Shown here: piece by piece, positions 18,174 through 26,445 of the stretch
How the letters are laid out: every line of letters begins with the position of its first letter
Position numbering within the stretch: position 1 is the first letter of the stretch
Origin: Candidatus Moraniibacteriota bacterium
GTDB taxonomy: Bacteria > Patescibacteriota > Minisyncoccia > Moranbacterales > UBA1568
Assembly: GCA_018499985.2 (NCBI GenBank)
Contig: JAHBAT020000001.1
Location: 1-64,000, forward strand
DNA: 64,000 nt
Direction: 5' to 3'
The notes under the pieces: generated by a model
Told to the model about the DNA's origin: nothing
Database searches by the model: none
Seen by the model: the letters and a program-made list of their open reading frames with translations, nothing else
Translations under genes and position numbers: made by a program

Positions 18174-19931
18174 TTAAGCAAAAGTAAAGGCGTACACAGC
18201 TGTTTCATTTAAAAATTCTAAACGAAGTAATCCCTCTTTTGACTGACCTTTAAAATCTATAATCTCATACAAACGGTCTTCATTTACTTCAATCACACCT
18301 CCCGAAACATCTTTACCGCTCACATCTACACTAAGCATTTTATCGTTTAAATACACCTGTACCTTACTTGAACCAGTGGATCCTGGACTCATAACGAGAA
18401 AAACCTTTTCTCCTTGAAAACGTAACTGCAGCTTCCCTTGTGAAAGCGCCATTGCTCGTTCATCTTCCACTTGCCACTCTCCCTCAAAAGCATACTCATG
18501 TGCTTTTATATTTAGAGGAGCGGTAAATATCTGTCTACTACCAGTAATTTTCTCTTGAGAGACAAGCCTCTCACCGCGATCACTACCAAGATAGGTCTCA
18601 GGAGTGCGGATACCCGAACGCGTCGGTGTCTCGTCCTGTGTGTATTCTTTCTTTATGGTGACTTTTTTTCCTGCCTCTTTCAAGAGAGTCACGATAGCTG
18701 CCTCTGTTTCCTCGTATTCACCCTCTCCAAAATGCACTCTTCGCACATTACCCTCTGCATCAATCAAATAGTGTGCTGGCCAATAGCGATTATTGTAGGC
18801 TTGCCACGTAGCGTAGTCATTATCCTGAGCTACTGGATACTGTATATTATATTTCTTCAGTGCTTCAGCTACATTTTCTTTTTTATGTTCAAAGGCAAAC
18901 TCTGGAGTATGAACACCGATTACCACAAATCCCTGATCTTTATACTTTTCATACCAACTAGTCACATATGGGAGAGTACGAATACAATTGATACAGCTAT
19001 ACGTCCAAAAATCAATTAAAACCACCTTTCCTCTTAGTGCTTTCAAGCTTGTACCATCACTATTGAGCCAACCATTGATACCTGTAATTTCTGGAGCAAC
19101 CCCAAGATTCTCCAACTTTGTCTGAAGCATAGCATCAAGAACCAATGACTCTCTTTCTCCAGGGGCCACTTCTTTTCCTGTACGAATAGTCTCTAGCTGA
19201 CCTGTTTTTTCTGCTTGACTCTCAAAAACATTTAAAAATTTTCCATAGTCAGGAAATTGCTCGAGTAGACTCGTTTGCAATTTCTTATCATAACCAAAAA
19301 ATATCATAAGCGCCGAAAGAATCATGATGATACCAAAAACTTTTTGGATAGTCCCTGTGTAGAGAGAGAGTCCTCTTGTTTTTGCAAGAGCCTTGCCCCC
19401 AACAAGTGTCAAGATATACAGAGGGATACTGACTCCAGCCACATACACCACAATAAGAAGAAAAGCCTCTAGGCTCACAGCCCTTGTCGCAGCCAGTGTC
19501 GCCACAGCTGCCAAAATAGGCCCTGCGCACGGTGTCCAGATAAGACCCAAAGCAGCTCCCGTGATAAGCCCTCCGCCAAAACCATCACCTCTACCACTTG
19601 TGAAGCGTCCACCAAAACTTCCTAGTCGACTTACCAAAACTTCAAGCCTATCTCCAAATTGAGGCACTGCCAAGACAAGACCCAAAAATGCAATGACCGC
19701 TACCGCAAAATAACGGAGCACTTCCGGATCAAATGGAATAAAAGTGACAATAGTAGCAAGAGTAAGAGTGAAAAAAATAAAACTCACCGCCAAGCCAGTG
19801 ACCAATCCCAAAGGCTTTCTCTTGCCTCCAGAGACGCTTGATGACAAAATAATTGGGAGAATGGGCCAAATACAAGGCGCAAAAATGGTCACGATACCTG
19901 ACAAAAAAGTGAAAAAAAGAAGTGCTAGCAT
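18174..19931 (-). CDS. dipZ: DipZ-like fusion of CcdA membrane domain and TlpA-like redoxin
   Basis: A 585-aa fusion. Residues 1-220 are the six-helix CcdA/DsbD electron-transfer domain with one cysteine in FAPCIWP and one in WTPCAGP. Residues about 285-400 are a TlpA/thioredoxin domain with active site SCINC. The last 150 residues are a beta-rich domain seen in DipZ proteins. It should carry electrons from cytoplasmic thioredoxin to extracytoplasmic thiols. Gene order with a membrane thioredoxin and a cyclophilin lipoprotein fits an envelope redox module. The domain order matches mycobacterial DipZ (from memory). Confidence 0.9.
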   Translation of the reverse strand: MLALLFFTFLSGIVTIFAPCIWPILPIILSSSVSGGKRKPLGLVTGLAVSFIFFTLTLATIVTFIPFDPEVLRYFAVAVIAFLGLVLAVPQFGDRLEVLVSRLGSFGGRFTSGRGDGFGGGLITGAALGLIWTPCAGPILAAVATLAATRAVSLEAFLLIVVYVAGVSIPLYILTLVGGKALAKTRGLSLYTGTIQKVFGIIMILSALMIFFGYDKKLQTSLLEQFPDYGKFLNVFESQAEKTGQLETIRTGKEVAPGERESLVLDAMLQTKLENLGVAPEITGINGWLNSDGTSLKALRGKVVLIDFWTYSCINCIRTLPYVTSWYEKYKDQGFVVIGVHTPEFAFEHKKENVAEALKKYNIQYPVAQDNDYATWQAYNNRYWPAHYLIDAEGNVRRVHFGEGEYEETEAAIVTLLKEAGKKVTIKKEYTQDETPTRSGIRTPETYLGSDRGERLVSQEKITGSRQIFTAPLNIKAHEYAFEGEWQVEDERAMALSQGKLQLRFQGEKVFLVMSPGSTGSSKVQVYLNDKMLSVDVSGKDVSGGVIEVNEDRLYEIIDFKGQSKEGLLRLEFLNETAVYAFTFA

Positions 19932-20001
19932 ACAAAACTATAGTTATATGAATAATGATTCTCTCGGAGAACGAGAGCGCTCTCGTCCCCACGAGAAAAC
20001 C

Positions 20002-20553
20002 TTATTTTACATTTGAAAGTACACTCTTCAGTGTATCTCCACCTACCCACTTACCAAGACTATTTCCCTCGCTATCTACCTGTACAAAAGTATGCTGAGT
20101 AGTTACTCCATACTTTGTCTTAAGATCCTTATGAGTATCATAGTCTACACTGAGTATTAATGTATTGGCTGGAATATCACTCATGTGAGCCTTGATATCA
20201 GCATCTACAGCTTTACAGGTAGGACACCAAGAAGCATTGAAGAAAAGCACTACTTTACCCTCTTTGGCAAAGGCTATTTTTGATGCGTCATAGGTAGTAT
20301 ACTGTCCACCTTTCATCATCATAGCTCCATCTTTTTCTATCATGGCATCTTTCTCCATCATGGTATCATCATTTTTCATGGCCTCCATTTCTTCTGGAGT
20401 CCACTCCTTGTTCTTATCCATCATATGATCACTTTCCATCATGGCGCCGTCTTTGGTAACCATTTTGTCGGTGCTACTACTACGAGTAGCCATATATACT
20501 CCACCAAGAACCACAATCACAACTACAAGTCCAAGCGCTATATTTTTATTCAT
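20002..20553 (-). CDS. Membrane-anchored thioredoxin with Met/Asp/Lys-rich linker
   Basis: A 183-aa protein with an N-terminal helix (about 5-22), a low-complexity linker (about 30-82) made of repeated DGAMM, EKDAM and DHMM units, and a compact thioredoxin domain with active site WCPTC (Cys110, Cys113). The Met-rich repeats might bind a metal such as copper, which is inference. It precedes the DipZ gene on the minus strand by 70 bp and is a plausible partner for it. Confidence 0.85.
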   Translation of the reverse strand: MNKNIALGLVVVIVVLGGVYMATRSSSTDKMVTKDGAMMESDHMMDKNKEWTPEEMEAMKNDDTMMEKDAMIEKDGAMMMKGGQYTTYDASKIAFAKEGKVVLFFNASWCPTCKAVDADIKAHMSDIPANTLILSVDYDTHKDLKTKYGVTTQHTFVQVDSEGNSLGKWVGGDTLKSVLSNVK

Positions 20554-20584
20554 ATTCTTTCACCCCCTTTCTAAAATAAATAAA

Positions 20585-20950
20585 TTAATATCTTTTTTTG
20601 GCATATATAAGCCCTACTACTTTCATAAAAAGCATAGCTCCCAAGGCATAAATCAAAGCGTCATTGCGCGTATGACTAAACTCATGTCCGACAATCATAG
20701 CCATGAGCACCGTCACGCCTCCGAGATAGCCCAGGCGAGCAGCGATATATCGATGCAATTCCTCTCTTTCATCATGTGCCTGTTCACGAAAAATAAAACT
20801 CACAAAAAGAAGAAGTAAGATAGCTGCTATACACGTAAGAGACATCACCAGCATATCTGACATAAACCAGTTTCCTGGATTTATCAAAAGAGTTAAAGCC
20901 ACTATAGTAGCAGCCGCTAGCATACTTTCTCCTGTAAAATTATTTTTCAT
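20585..20950 (-). CDS. Small four-helix membrane protein of regulator pair
   Basis: A 121-aa protein with four hydrophobic segments. A polar loop between helices 2 and 3 reads EQAHDEREELHRYIAARLGY, a pattern I associate with DUF2178-like membrane proteins that sit next to small XRE regulators. Function is unknown. It lies 26 bp after the XRE gene and is probably cotranscribed with it. Confidence 0.65.
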   Translation of the reverse strand: MKNNFTGESMLAAATIVALTLLINPGNWFMSDMLVMSLTCIAAILLLLFVSFIFREQAHDEREELHRYIAARLGYLGGVTVLMAMIVGHEFSHTRNDALIYALGAMLFMKVVGLIYAKKRY

Positions 20951-20976
20951 AGAGTTACACTCAAACTTTTAAAAAT

Positions 20977-21189
20977 CTACTTGCGTGAATAAATACCAAA
21001 GACCTTTTCCACCTCTACCTTAAAAACTCTCGCAATTTTAAGAGCAAGCAAAACTGAAGGAACATAGTTCCCCTTTTCCAGTGCGATAATGGTTTGTCTT
21101 GTGACTCCCACTCGACTGGCAAGCTCTTCTTGCGTCATACTTCTTTCTTGACGAAGTGCTCCTACTTTATTTTGAATAGTTTCTATCAT
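20977..21189 (-). CDS. XRE-family transcriptional regulator (YozG-like)
   Basis: A 70-aa protein that is almost entirely one helix-turn-helix domain: [23 protein letters not shown], then the [15 protein letters not shown] helix. Proteins of this size act as dimeric repressors or activators of their own operon. Two near-identical palindromes flank its -35/-10 promoter, which suggests self-regulation. It shares the operon with a small membrane protein. Confidence 0.88.
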   Translation of the reverse strand: MIETIQNKVGALRQERSMTQEELASRVGVTRQTIIALEKGNYVPSVLLALKIARVFKVEVEKVFGIYSRK

Positions 21190-21197
21190 AGCAATAC

Positions 21198-21259
21198 GTA
21201 AAGTTGACTTTACATAGGTATTCTAATTGTCTTGTAATTTCATGTCAAGTTAACTTTAC
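21198..21259 (-). promoter_or_regulatory. Promoter with paired operator of the XRE operon
   Basis: On the minus strand TTGACA (21248-21243), a 17-bp spacer and TAGAAT (21225-21220) form a strong promoter. Two copies of GTMAAGTTRACTTTAC lie at 21198-21213 and 21244-21259, 46 bp apart. One overlaps the -35 box and the other lies at the expected transcription start. The 7-bp arms of the downstream copy are perfect inverted repeats. The layout fits autoregulation. Confidence 0.75.
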
Positions 21260-21299
21260 TTTTCTTCTCCCTCTCCTTTACTCTCTATTGCAGGCCGTC

Positions 21300-21328
21300 T
21301 TGACTTTTCCTTTTTTTAGGAGTATAAT
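21300..21328 (+). promoter_or_regulatory. Consensus sigma-70 promoter
   Basis: TTGACT (21300-21305), 17-bp spacer, and a perfect TATAAT (21323-21328). Transcription should start near 21335. Confidence 0.75.
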
Positions 21329-21334
21329 AGATGT

Positions 21335-21390
21335 ATAGAGATGAAAAACGGGTGCGAACCACACAAGGTTCCAACCCGTTTTCTTTTTTC
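21335..21390 (+). ncRNA. Tiny RNA or terminated leader
   Basis: Right after the promoter a long hairpin forms: AAAACGGGT (345-353) pairs with ACCCGTTTT (374-382), and GAACC pairs with GGTTC inside, with a six-nt ACACAA loop. A T-rich tract follows. The product would be about 55 nt. It is either a small RNA or an attenuator ahead of the 56-aa peptide gene. A 25-codon frame starts at 21341 but has no ribosome-binding site. Confidence 0.5.
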
Positions 21391-21471
21391 TCTATCTAAT
21401 CAACCTCCTTCTTCCTAGAAAGTCTCTTTACAGAGTTTTCCCAGGGTGAAGGTAAAAACAAATATAATAAT

Positions 21472-21642
21472 ATGCAAGAAGTAAAGATGGAAACATCAAA
21501 TGCAATCGCTCATGCAGATTGCCCACAGTGTGCAGCCGCACAATTGGAAGCAGCTGAGAATCACGAGACAGGACTTTCCTTTCTCCTCGCCCTTCTTCCA
21601 ATCATAACCCTTACTTTCTTTGGTCAGGTCGGACTCTTGTAA
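21472..21642 (+). CDS. 56-aa CPQC membrane peptide
   Basis: An open frame of 56 codons (ATG to TAA) below common gene-length cut-offs. The N-terminal half is polar with a CPQC pair at residues 17-20. The C-terminal half (about 35-56) is one hydrophobic helix that ends at the last residue. A good terminator follows after about 16 bp, supporting a real transcription unit. No strong ribosome-binding site is visible. CPxC motifs bind zinc or do thiol redox chemistry. I do not recognise the family. Confidence 0.6.
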   Translation: MQEVKMETSNAIAHADCPQCAAAQLEAAENHETGLSFLLALLPIITLTFFGQVGLL

Positions 21643-21657
21643 GACTTCTTACACACT

Positions 21658-21689
21658 AAAGCGCTCCCCATAAACGGAGCGCTTTTTTG
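21658..21689 (+). terminator. Terminator after the CPQC peptide gene
   Basis: Stem GCGCTCC / GGAGCGC (21661-21682), eight-nt loop, followed by six T. Confidence 0.85.
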
Positions 21690-21712
21690 TTTTTGCACAG
21701 TCGGGGACTTTA

Positions 21713-21741
21713 TTGACTTTTTAGCAATTTCTCTGTATGAT
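21713..21741 (+). promoter_or_regulatory. Sigma-70 promoter of the PBP1a gene
   Basis: TTGACT (21713-21718), 17-bp spacer, TATGAT (21736-21741). The -10 box covers the first in-frame ATG (21737), so translation more likely begins at the next ATG (21773). Confidence 0.6.
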
Positions 21742-21772
21742 AAGATATTTCATAGACCGACTCTTCTACTTC

Positions 21773-23908
21773 ATGAAGCATCCAAAAACCTTTTTCTTTA
21801 GTCTTTTTCTAATCCTTTGTCTCGCTGCCATTGGCGCTTTTGCGGTCTTTTTTCTCTTTTTTGTACCCTCAGTTCATGACTTTGAAAGCATCAAGCGTGG
21901 AGAAACCTCTCTTCTTTATGATCGCACCGGTGAACACGTCCTGTACCAAATCCACGGTGAAGAAAACCGTAAGCCCCTTAGTCACGACGAAATTCCCAAC
22001 GCCGCCCGTCTTGCAACTATTGCTATTGAAGATGAGAACTTCTACAACCACAATGGTGTTGATCCTCGGGCCATCTTCCGTGCCCTACGGGTCAATATCC
22101 GTGAAGGTGGCTTTGAGCAGGGCGCTTCGACTATTACCCAACAGCTCGCCAGAAGCGTTGTTCTTTCTCGTGAAAAAACCATTGAACGTAAGGTAATTGA
22201 AGCTCTTTTAGCCATCAAGATAGACTTTTTTCTCTCCAAAGAAGAAATTCTCGATCGCTACCTCAATCAGGTACCCTATGGCTCCAACTCATACGGTATA
22301 GAAGCAGCTGCTGAGACATTTTTTGAAAAAAAGGCCAAGGATCTAACCCTTGGTGAGGTTACTCTACTTGCAGCGCTGCCCAATGCCCCTACTCTCTACT
22401 CACCCTATGGCAATAACACCAACGCTCTCGTCAAACGACAGCAAATTATTATTGAAAAACTCGTACGCAATGGCTGGATTACCAAAACACAAGCAGCTGA
22501 TGCTATCAAGGAAAATGCCCTTCAGAATGTTATCCCTCTTAAGCGCTCTATTGCCGCTCCTCACTTCGTCTTCGCTGTCTTAGAGGAAGTAGAGAAAGAA
22601 TATGGTCGTGACATGCTTGAATATGAAGGTATGCATATCTACACCACTCTCGACTGGGAAGCTCAACAAAAGGCAGAAGAAAGCATCAAAAAGGGCGCTA
22701 CATTTAATGCAAAATGGGGAGCAAGTAACGAAGCTCTCGTAGCTATCGATGCAGAGAGAGCGGAGATACTGGCTATGGTCGGTTCTAAAGATTACTTCAG
22801 CAAGGAAATTGATGGCAAAGTAAACGTTGCTACCTCCCTTCGTCAACCAGGCTCTTCTTTCAAGCCTCTCGTCTATGCCACTGCTTTTGAGAAAGGTTAT
22901 CAGCCAGAAACGCTCCTTTTTGACCTCCCTATGAATTTTGGTCCTGATGGCCAGGGCACTGAGTATGAACCCCAAAACTACGATGGTCGTACTCATGGAC
23001 TCATTTCTATGCGTCAGTCACTCTCCAACTCACTCAACATCCCCGCCGTACAGACCCAATACCTAGCTGGAATCAATAACACGCTAGAACAAGTCAAAAA
23101 AATGGGCCTCACCTCTCTCGGAGATCAAAACCGCTATGGTCTGTCGCTAGTCCTCGGTAGCGGCGAAGCTACTCTTCTCCAAATGGCCAATGCTTACACT
23201 GTTTTTAGCCAGGAAGGCATTTATCAGAAAGCCACTGGCATTCTCCGTGTGGAAGATCGTAATCATAAAGTTATCCGCGAACACACCCCCAAGGGTGAGC
23301 GCGTTTTAAGCACCGAAACTGCTCGTAAAATTAGCTCTATTCTTTCTGACAACAAGGCTCGTTCTATGGTCTTTGGTACCAATACTCCCCTTGCCTTTCC
23401 CAATGGTGGCGTAGCCGCAAAAACGGGCACTACACAGGAATTCCGGGATGCCTGGACACTTGGCTTTACCAAAAAGGTTGCCCTGGGTGTTTGGGTAGGC
23501 AATAACGATAATACTACTATGCGAGAAGGTGCTGATGGTGTCTTTGTAGCCGCTCCTATCTGGAGAGACTACATGGATTATCTTCTTACTCGTTTTCCAC
23601 CGACAAGCTTTACTGAATACCAAAAAGTAGAGAGCGAAAAGCCTCTCCTGACAGGCAAAATGCCTTTCCAATATCAAGTATTTGAGTCAGAACCCCAAAA
23701 CAGTAAGGAGCGCCGGGCCCGCAAAAAAGAAATGAAACGTGTCACTAGTGAGCTTCACAGCATTCTCTACTATGTCAATCGTGACGATCCTCTCGGTCCT
23801 ACTGAACCAGACAAAAACGACCCTATGTTTGGCCGTTTTGAAGCTGCTCTTGGCAATAAAGAAAGCTTAAGCTTTAGTAATATTATTACTCCTGAAAAAA
23901 AGCCTTAG
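21773..23908 (+). CDS. Class A penicillin-binding protein (PBP1a)
   Basis: Bifunctional peptidoglycan synthase. After a short cytoplasmic tail and one transmembrane helix come the GT51 glycosyltransferase domain (EDENFYNHNG with the catalytic Glu) and the transpeptidase domain (serine in GSSFKP, the SLN motif, and KTGTT). Residue order is complete. The longer frame from 21737 adds 12 residues, but its ATG lies inside the predicted -10 box, so I take the inner ATG. It converges with the lysozyme-like gene, and their stop codons interlock. Confidence 0.93.
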   Translation: MKHPKTFFFSLFLILCLAAIGAFAVFFLFFVPSVHDFESIKRGETSLLYDRTGEHVLYQIHGEENRKPLSHDEIPNAARLATIAIEDENFYNHNGVDPRAIFRALRVNIREGGFEQGASTITQQLARSVVLSREKTIERKVIEALLAIKIDFFLSKEEILDRYLNQVPYGSNSYGIEAAAETFFEKKAKDLTLGEVTLLAALPNAPTLYSPYGNNTNALVKRQQIIIEKLVRNGWITKTQAADAIKENALQNVIPLKRSIAAPHFVFAVLEEVEKEYGRDMLEYEGMHIYTTLDWEAQQKAEESIKKGATFNAKWGASNEALVAIDAERAEILAMVGSKDYFSKEIDGKVNVATSLRQPGSSFKPLVYATAFEKGYQPETLLFDLPMNFGPDGQGTEYEPQNYDGRTHGLISMRQSLSNSLNIPAVQTQYLAGINNTLEQVKKMGLTSLGDQNRYGLSLVLGSGEATLLQMANAYTVFSQEGIYQKATGILRVEDRNHKVIREHTPKGERVLSTETARKISSILSDNKARSMVFGTNTPLAFPNGGVAAKTGTTQEFRDAWTLGFTKKVALGVWVGNNDNTTMREGADGVFVAAPIWRDYMDYLLTRFPPTSFTEYQKVESEKPLLTGKMPFQYQVFESEPQNSKERRARKKEMKRVTSELHSILYYVNRDDPLGPTEPDKNDPMFGRFEAALGNKESLSFSNIITPEKKP

Positions 23909-24528
23909 TCCTTCACTTTGGTAGCATAGTAATCTACATCATCTATCCAGCCCTGGACACTCTCTTTGCTGTGTCCATCACAGCTATATCCACACTTCCA
24001 AACTACAAGGTCTTCTGCTGTATCTCGCTTGTATTCATGAATCAAAGTATCTAGGCGTTTCGAGACTACCGCTACCGCTTCTTTTTTGCTTCCAAAACAA
24101 CCGTGGCCCATAGCCATCCCTCGACTCCCCTCTCCTCGATACCCCCAATAGTTATAACAATCCTCTCCCTCTTCTGTTCGAGGAACACGCTTACCCCAGT
24201 TACTCTCTTTTTTAGCAATACCTACAAGATACGCCACTGTTTCACGGTCACGCGTCCCCATGTACGGAATCATTTTTTCTATCGGATAGCCCTCCACCAT
24301 TTTTTCTACATCACGCTCCAAACGAAATTGTTCTGGTGAAATAGTTTTTACCGGTTGCTCCATGGCTTGAACCTGCTGAGAAACACCGAGAAAGAGTCCC
24401 GTCAACAAAAGACTGAGTCCCAAGAAGACACCATAAAAAATATCCGAGGAAACCCGTATTTTCTGTATATCAGGGATACATTCAAGATATTGATTGAGAC
24501 TTTTTATTTTTTGTTTTTTGACTGCCAT
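23905..24528 (-). CDS. Membrane-anchored lysozyme-like protein
   Basis: A 207-aa protein with one transmembrane helix (about 28-50) and an outer domain with IAKKESNWG, which resembles the catalytic-Glu helix of lytic transglycosylases and glucosaminidases. NYWGYRG and four cysteines follow. It probably cuts peptidoglycan glycan strands. It faces the PBP1a gene, with the two stop codons overlapping, so wall synthesis and cutting genes are neighbours. Confidence 0.7.
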   Translation of the reverse strand: MAVKKQKIKSLNQYLECIPDIQKIRVSSDIFYGVFLGLSLLLTGLFLGVSQQVQAMEQPVKTISPEQFRLERDVEKMVEGYPIEKMIPYMGTRDRETVAYLVGIAKKESNWGKRVPRTEEGEDCYNYWGYRGEGSRGMAMGHGCFGSKKEAVAVVSKRLDTLIHEYKRDTAEDLVVWKCGYSCDGHSKESVQGWIDDVDYYATKVKD

Positions 24529-24555
24529 ATATACCTAAAATAGCTCTATAAAAAG

Positions 24556-24585
24556 AAAAAACGCGTGCTTATGGCACCCGTTTTT
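24556..24585 (-). terminator. Terminator after pseudouridine synthase gene
   Basis: Hairpin AAAACG-C-GTGC / GCAC-C-CGTTTT with one mismatch and a T/A-rich end on the minus strand, about 50 bp after the stop codon. Confidence 0.7.
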
Positions 24586-24637
24586 ATCTCTTTGTACTTC
24601 TATTATAGCACTTTTTAGGCCTCAAAGCAAGCGTTTG

Positions 24638-25366
24638 CTACTTTAAACCAATTGATGCGAGGAAATTTTTACGAGCCAAACCATGAAGCTCTCTTGCTTC
24701 ACCTGGTTTAAGCTTACCGAGGTGAAGCCCCATGATACGAATACGCGTCAACTGGGTTACTGTATATCCAAGCGAAAGAAGCATACGGCGAACCTGATGT
24801 TTCTTTCCTTCAGTCAAAACAATATCGATAGTCTTAGTACTAATCAGTGTTACTTTTTTAGCAGTCAGTTTTTCTCCTTCATCGATAATTCCCTGCATCA
24901 GCACATTGAGCTTACGAGGATCCCTGATTTCCTCCTTCACAGAAACCAAGTACTCTTTTTCGTGCTCAAAACGAGGGTGAAGCAATCTCTCTGTCACTCG
25001 TCCATCATCAGTAAGCAAGATTAGCCCTTCTGAATCCTTATCCAGACGACCTACCGGGAAACACCCCTTATAACCAGAAACCATTTCAATAGAACGCTCT
25101 CCGTTCTGTGGTGAATGACTGATAATACGCCGCGGCTTATAGTAAAGCACATAACGATAATCCCTTTGAGTGACTCCTTTTTGAATCTGCACCTTATCTT
25201 GAGGCGAGACCACTTTATCTCCAAGAAGGGCTCGTTTGCCGTTTAGGGTCACCTGTCCATCCGTTATAAGCTTATCTGCCCCTCTACGCGTTGCTAATCC
25301 CTGAAGCGCAAGAAAGCGGTTCAGACGAATAGGATATTCAAATTTTGGTGAATGTGATTGTGCCAT
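24638..25366 (-). CDS. RsuA/RluB-family rRNA pseudouridine synthase
   Basis: A 242-aa enzyme that converts a uridine of rRNA to pseudouridine. The S4 RNA-binding domain fills about residues 12-70. The catalytic domain has the RLDKDSEGLILLTDDG signature with its active aspartate, and QVRRML near the C-terminus. Whether the target is 16S or 23S rRNA cannot be told from sequence. It has its own terminator and stands alone. Confidence 0.92.
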   Translation of the reverse strand: MAQSHSPKFEYPIRLNRFLALQGLATRRGADKLITDGQVTLNGKRALLGDKVVSPQDKVQIQKGVTQRDYRYVLYYKPRRIISHSPQNGERSIEMVSGYKGCFPVGRLDKDSEGLILLTDDGRVTERLLHPRFEHEKEYLVSVKEEIRDPRKLNVLMQGIIDEGEKLTAKKVTLISTKTIDIVLTEGKKHQVRRMLLSLGYTVTQLTRIRIMGLHLGKLKPGEARELHGLARKNFLASIGLK

Positions 25367-25425
25367 AGAAATGCAACTTTAACAGAAAATACATTTTCTG
25401 TCAATATTCCACTCCTTCTTACTCC

Positions 25426-25866
25426 CTATTTCTTAGACCCTTTTTTCTCTTGGCATTTAGCGCAAAGACAGCCTCCTTTTTGGATATACTCACTCGTAAA
25501 ATAATCCTTGCCGTAATCATACGTCAACTCTTCACCTGCCTTTATACTGCGCTTCGCCTCAATAAAAATATGGCCTCGATCATTGACTGCTTCACAGTTT
25601 GGTCGGCAGCTGTGATTAGCATATCTTGCTGTATTCCAGCGAGGGCTACCGTCAATATCAATTTTCTTATTGACATTAAAAATATACTTATTGGTATTCT
25701 CACTTGATACTGGAATGCGGTGTCCAATATACTCGATAATTCTCGTACCCTTAGCTATAGGTAGGTCTGTATACAATCCAAGTCCTGCACTTGAACGCTT
25801 TGCCTTAAGGCCAGGGATGGCGTGATTATTCGGATGATTCTCTTCTGTTTTTTTCATTTCTTTCAT
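25426..25866 (-). CDS. SET-domain protein (lysine methyltransferase-like)
   Basis: A 146-aa protein that is almost only a SET domain: GLGLYT near residue 28, NHSC at 84-87, GEELTYDYG at 111-119, and a post-SET cysteine cluster at 133, 135 and 138. These are the S-adenosylmethionine and substrate motifs of lysine methyltransferases. Bacterial SET proteins are known, but the target here is unknown. Candidates include ribosomal or basic DNA-binding proteins; this is inference. Confidence 0.9.
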   Translation of the reverse strand: MKEMKKTEENHPNNHAIPGLKAKRSSAGLGLYTDLPIAKGTRIIEYIGHRIPVSSENTNKYIFNVNKKIDIDGSPRWNTARYANHSCRPNCEAVNDRGHIFIEAKRSIKAGEELTYDYGKDYFTSEYIQKGGCLCAKCQEKKGSKK

Positions 25867-25887
25867 AACAATTATACGTAAGGCTTC

Positions 25888-25914
25888 AAAAAAAGACTCT
25901 TCTGAGCCTCTTTT
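25888..25914 (-). terminator. Terminator after the 166-aa gene
   Basis: Hairpin AAAGAGGCTC / GAGTCTTT on the minus strand with a seven-T tract, about 25 bp after the stop codon. Confidence 0.6.
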
Positions 25915-25937
25915 TACTCTTTATTTCTTAAAACTTC

Positions 25938-26438
25938 TTAAAACAAGTCCTCTGCTATACGTGCTTCGCAAGTTTTTCGCAGTTTGACGTCTTTTATTTT
26001 AGCACATATTTCTCCATCCTGTTTACGGACAGCTTCTTCCTTATAGCAAAAATCCTTTTCACTCGGAGCTATACCCTCACAATCCTTATCTTGATATGCT
26101 GGTGCCTCAAGTCCACAAAGAGCTTTGCAATACTTAAGCGTCTCTGGATCCGTGTAAGCGCTACACTCATTTTCGCAATCAAGCGTACTCACGCTTGCTG
26201 TTGTTTTTGGTTCTGTCTCTACTGGAGCTTCCGGTAGCTGCTCTACTTGGGCTGCTTTTTCAGATGACACTTCTTCTTCAAGGGGCATAGCCACTTCTTC
26301 TTTTTGAAAGATTTCTTCAGTACTTTCTTCACGGAGTGCTGGAGCCTCTACTTTTTGATTTTGCCAAAAAAGGATCCCTCCTAATATAAGAAGGATCCCT
26401 CCAAAAACTCCTATCGATGTCACTACAGCACTCTTCAT
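25938..26438 (-). CDS. Anchored protein with cysteine-rich C-terminus
   Basis: A 166-aa protein with an N-terminal helix (about 7-25), a Glu/Pro-rich spacer (about 30-80), and a C-terminal domain with about eight cysteines (about 88-160) in pairs such as CENEC and CKALC. These probably form disulfides outside the membrane. I do not recognise the family. It lies 7 bp after the SpoIID-like gene and is cotranscribed. Confidence 0.65.
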   Translation of the reverse strand: MKSAVVTSIGVFGGILLILGGILFWQNQKVEAPALREESTEEIFQKEEVAMPLEEEVSSEKAAQVEQLPEAPVETEPKTTASVSTLDCENECSAYTDPETLKYCKALCGLEAPAYQDKDCEGIAPSEKDFCYKEEAVRKQDGEICAKIKDVKLRKTCEARIAEDLF

Positions 26439-26445
26439 AAGACGC

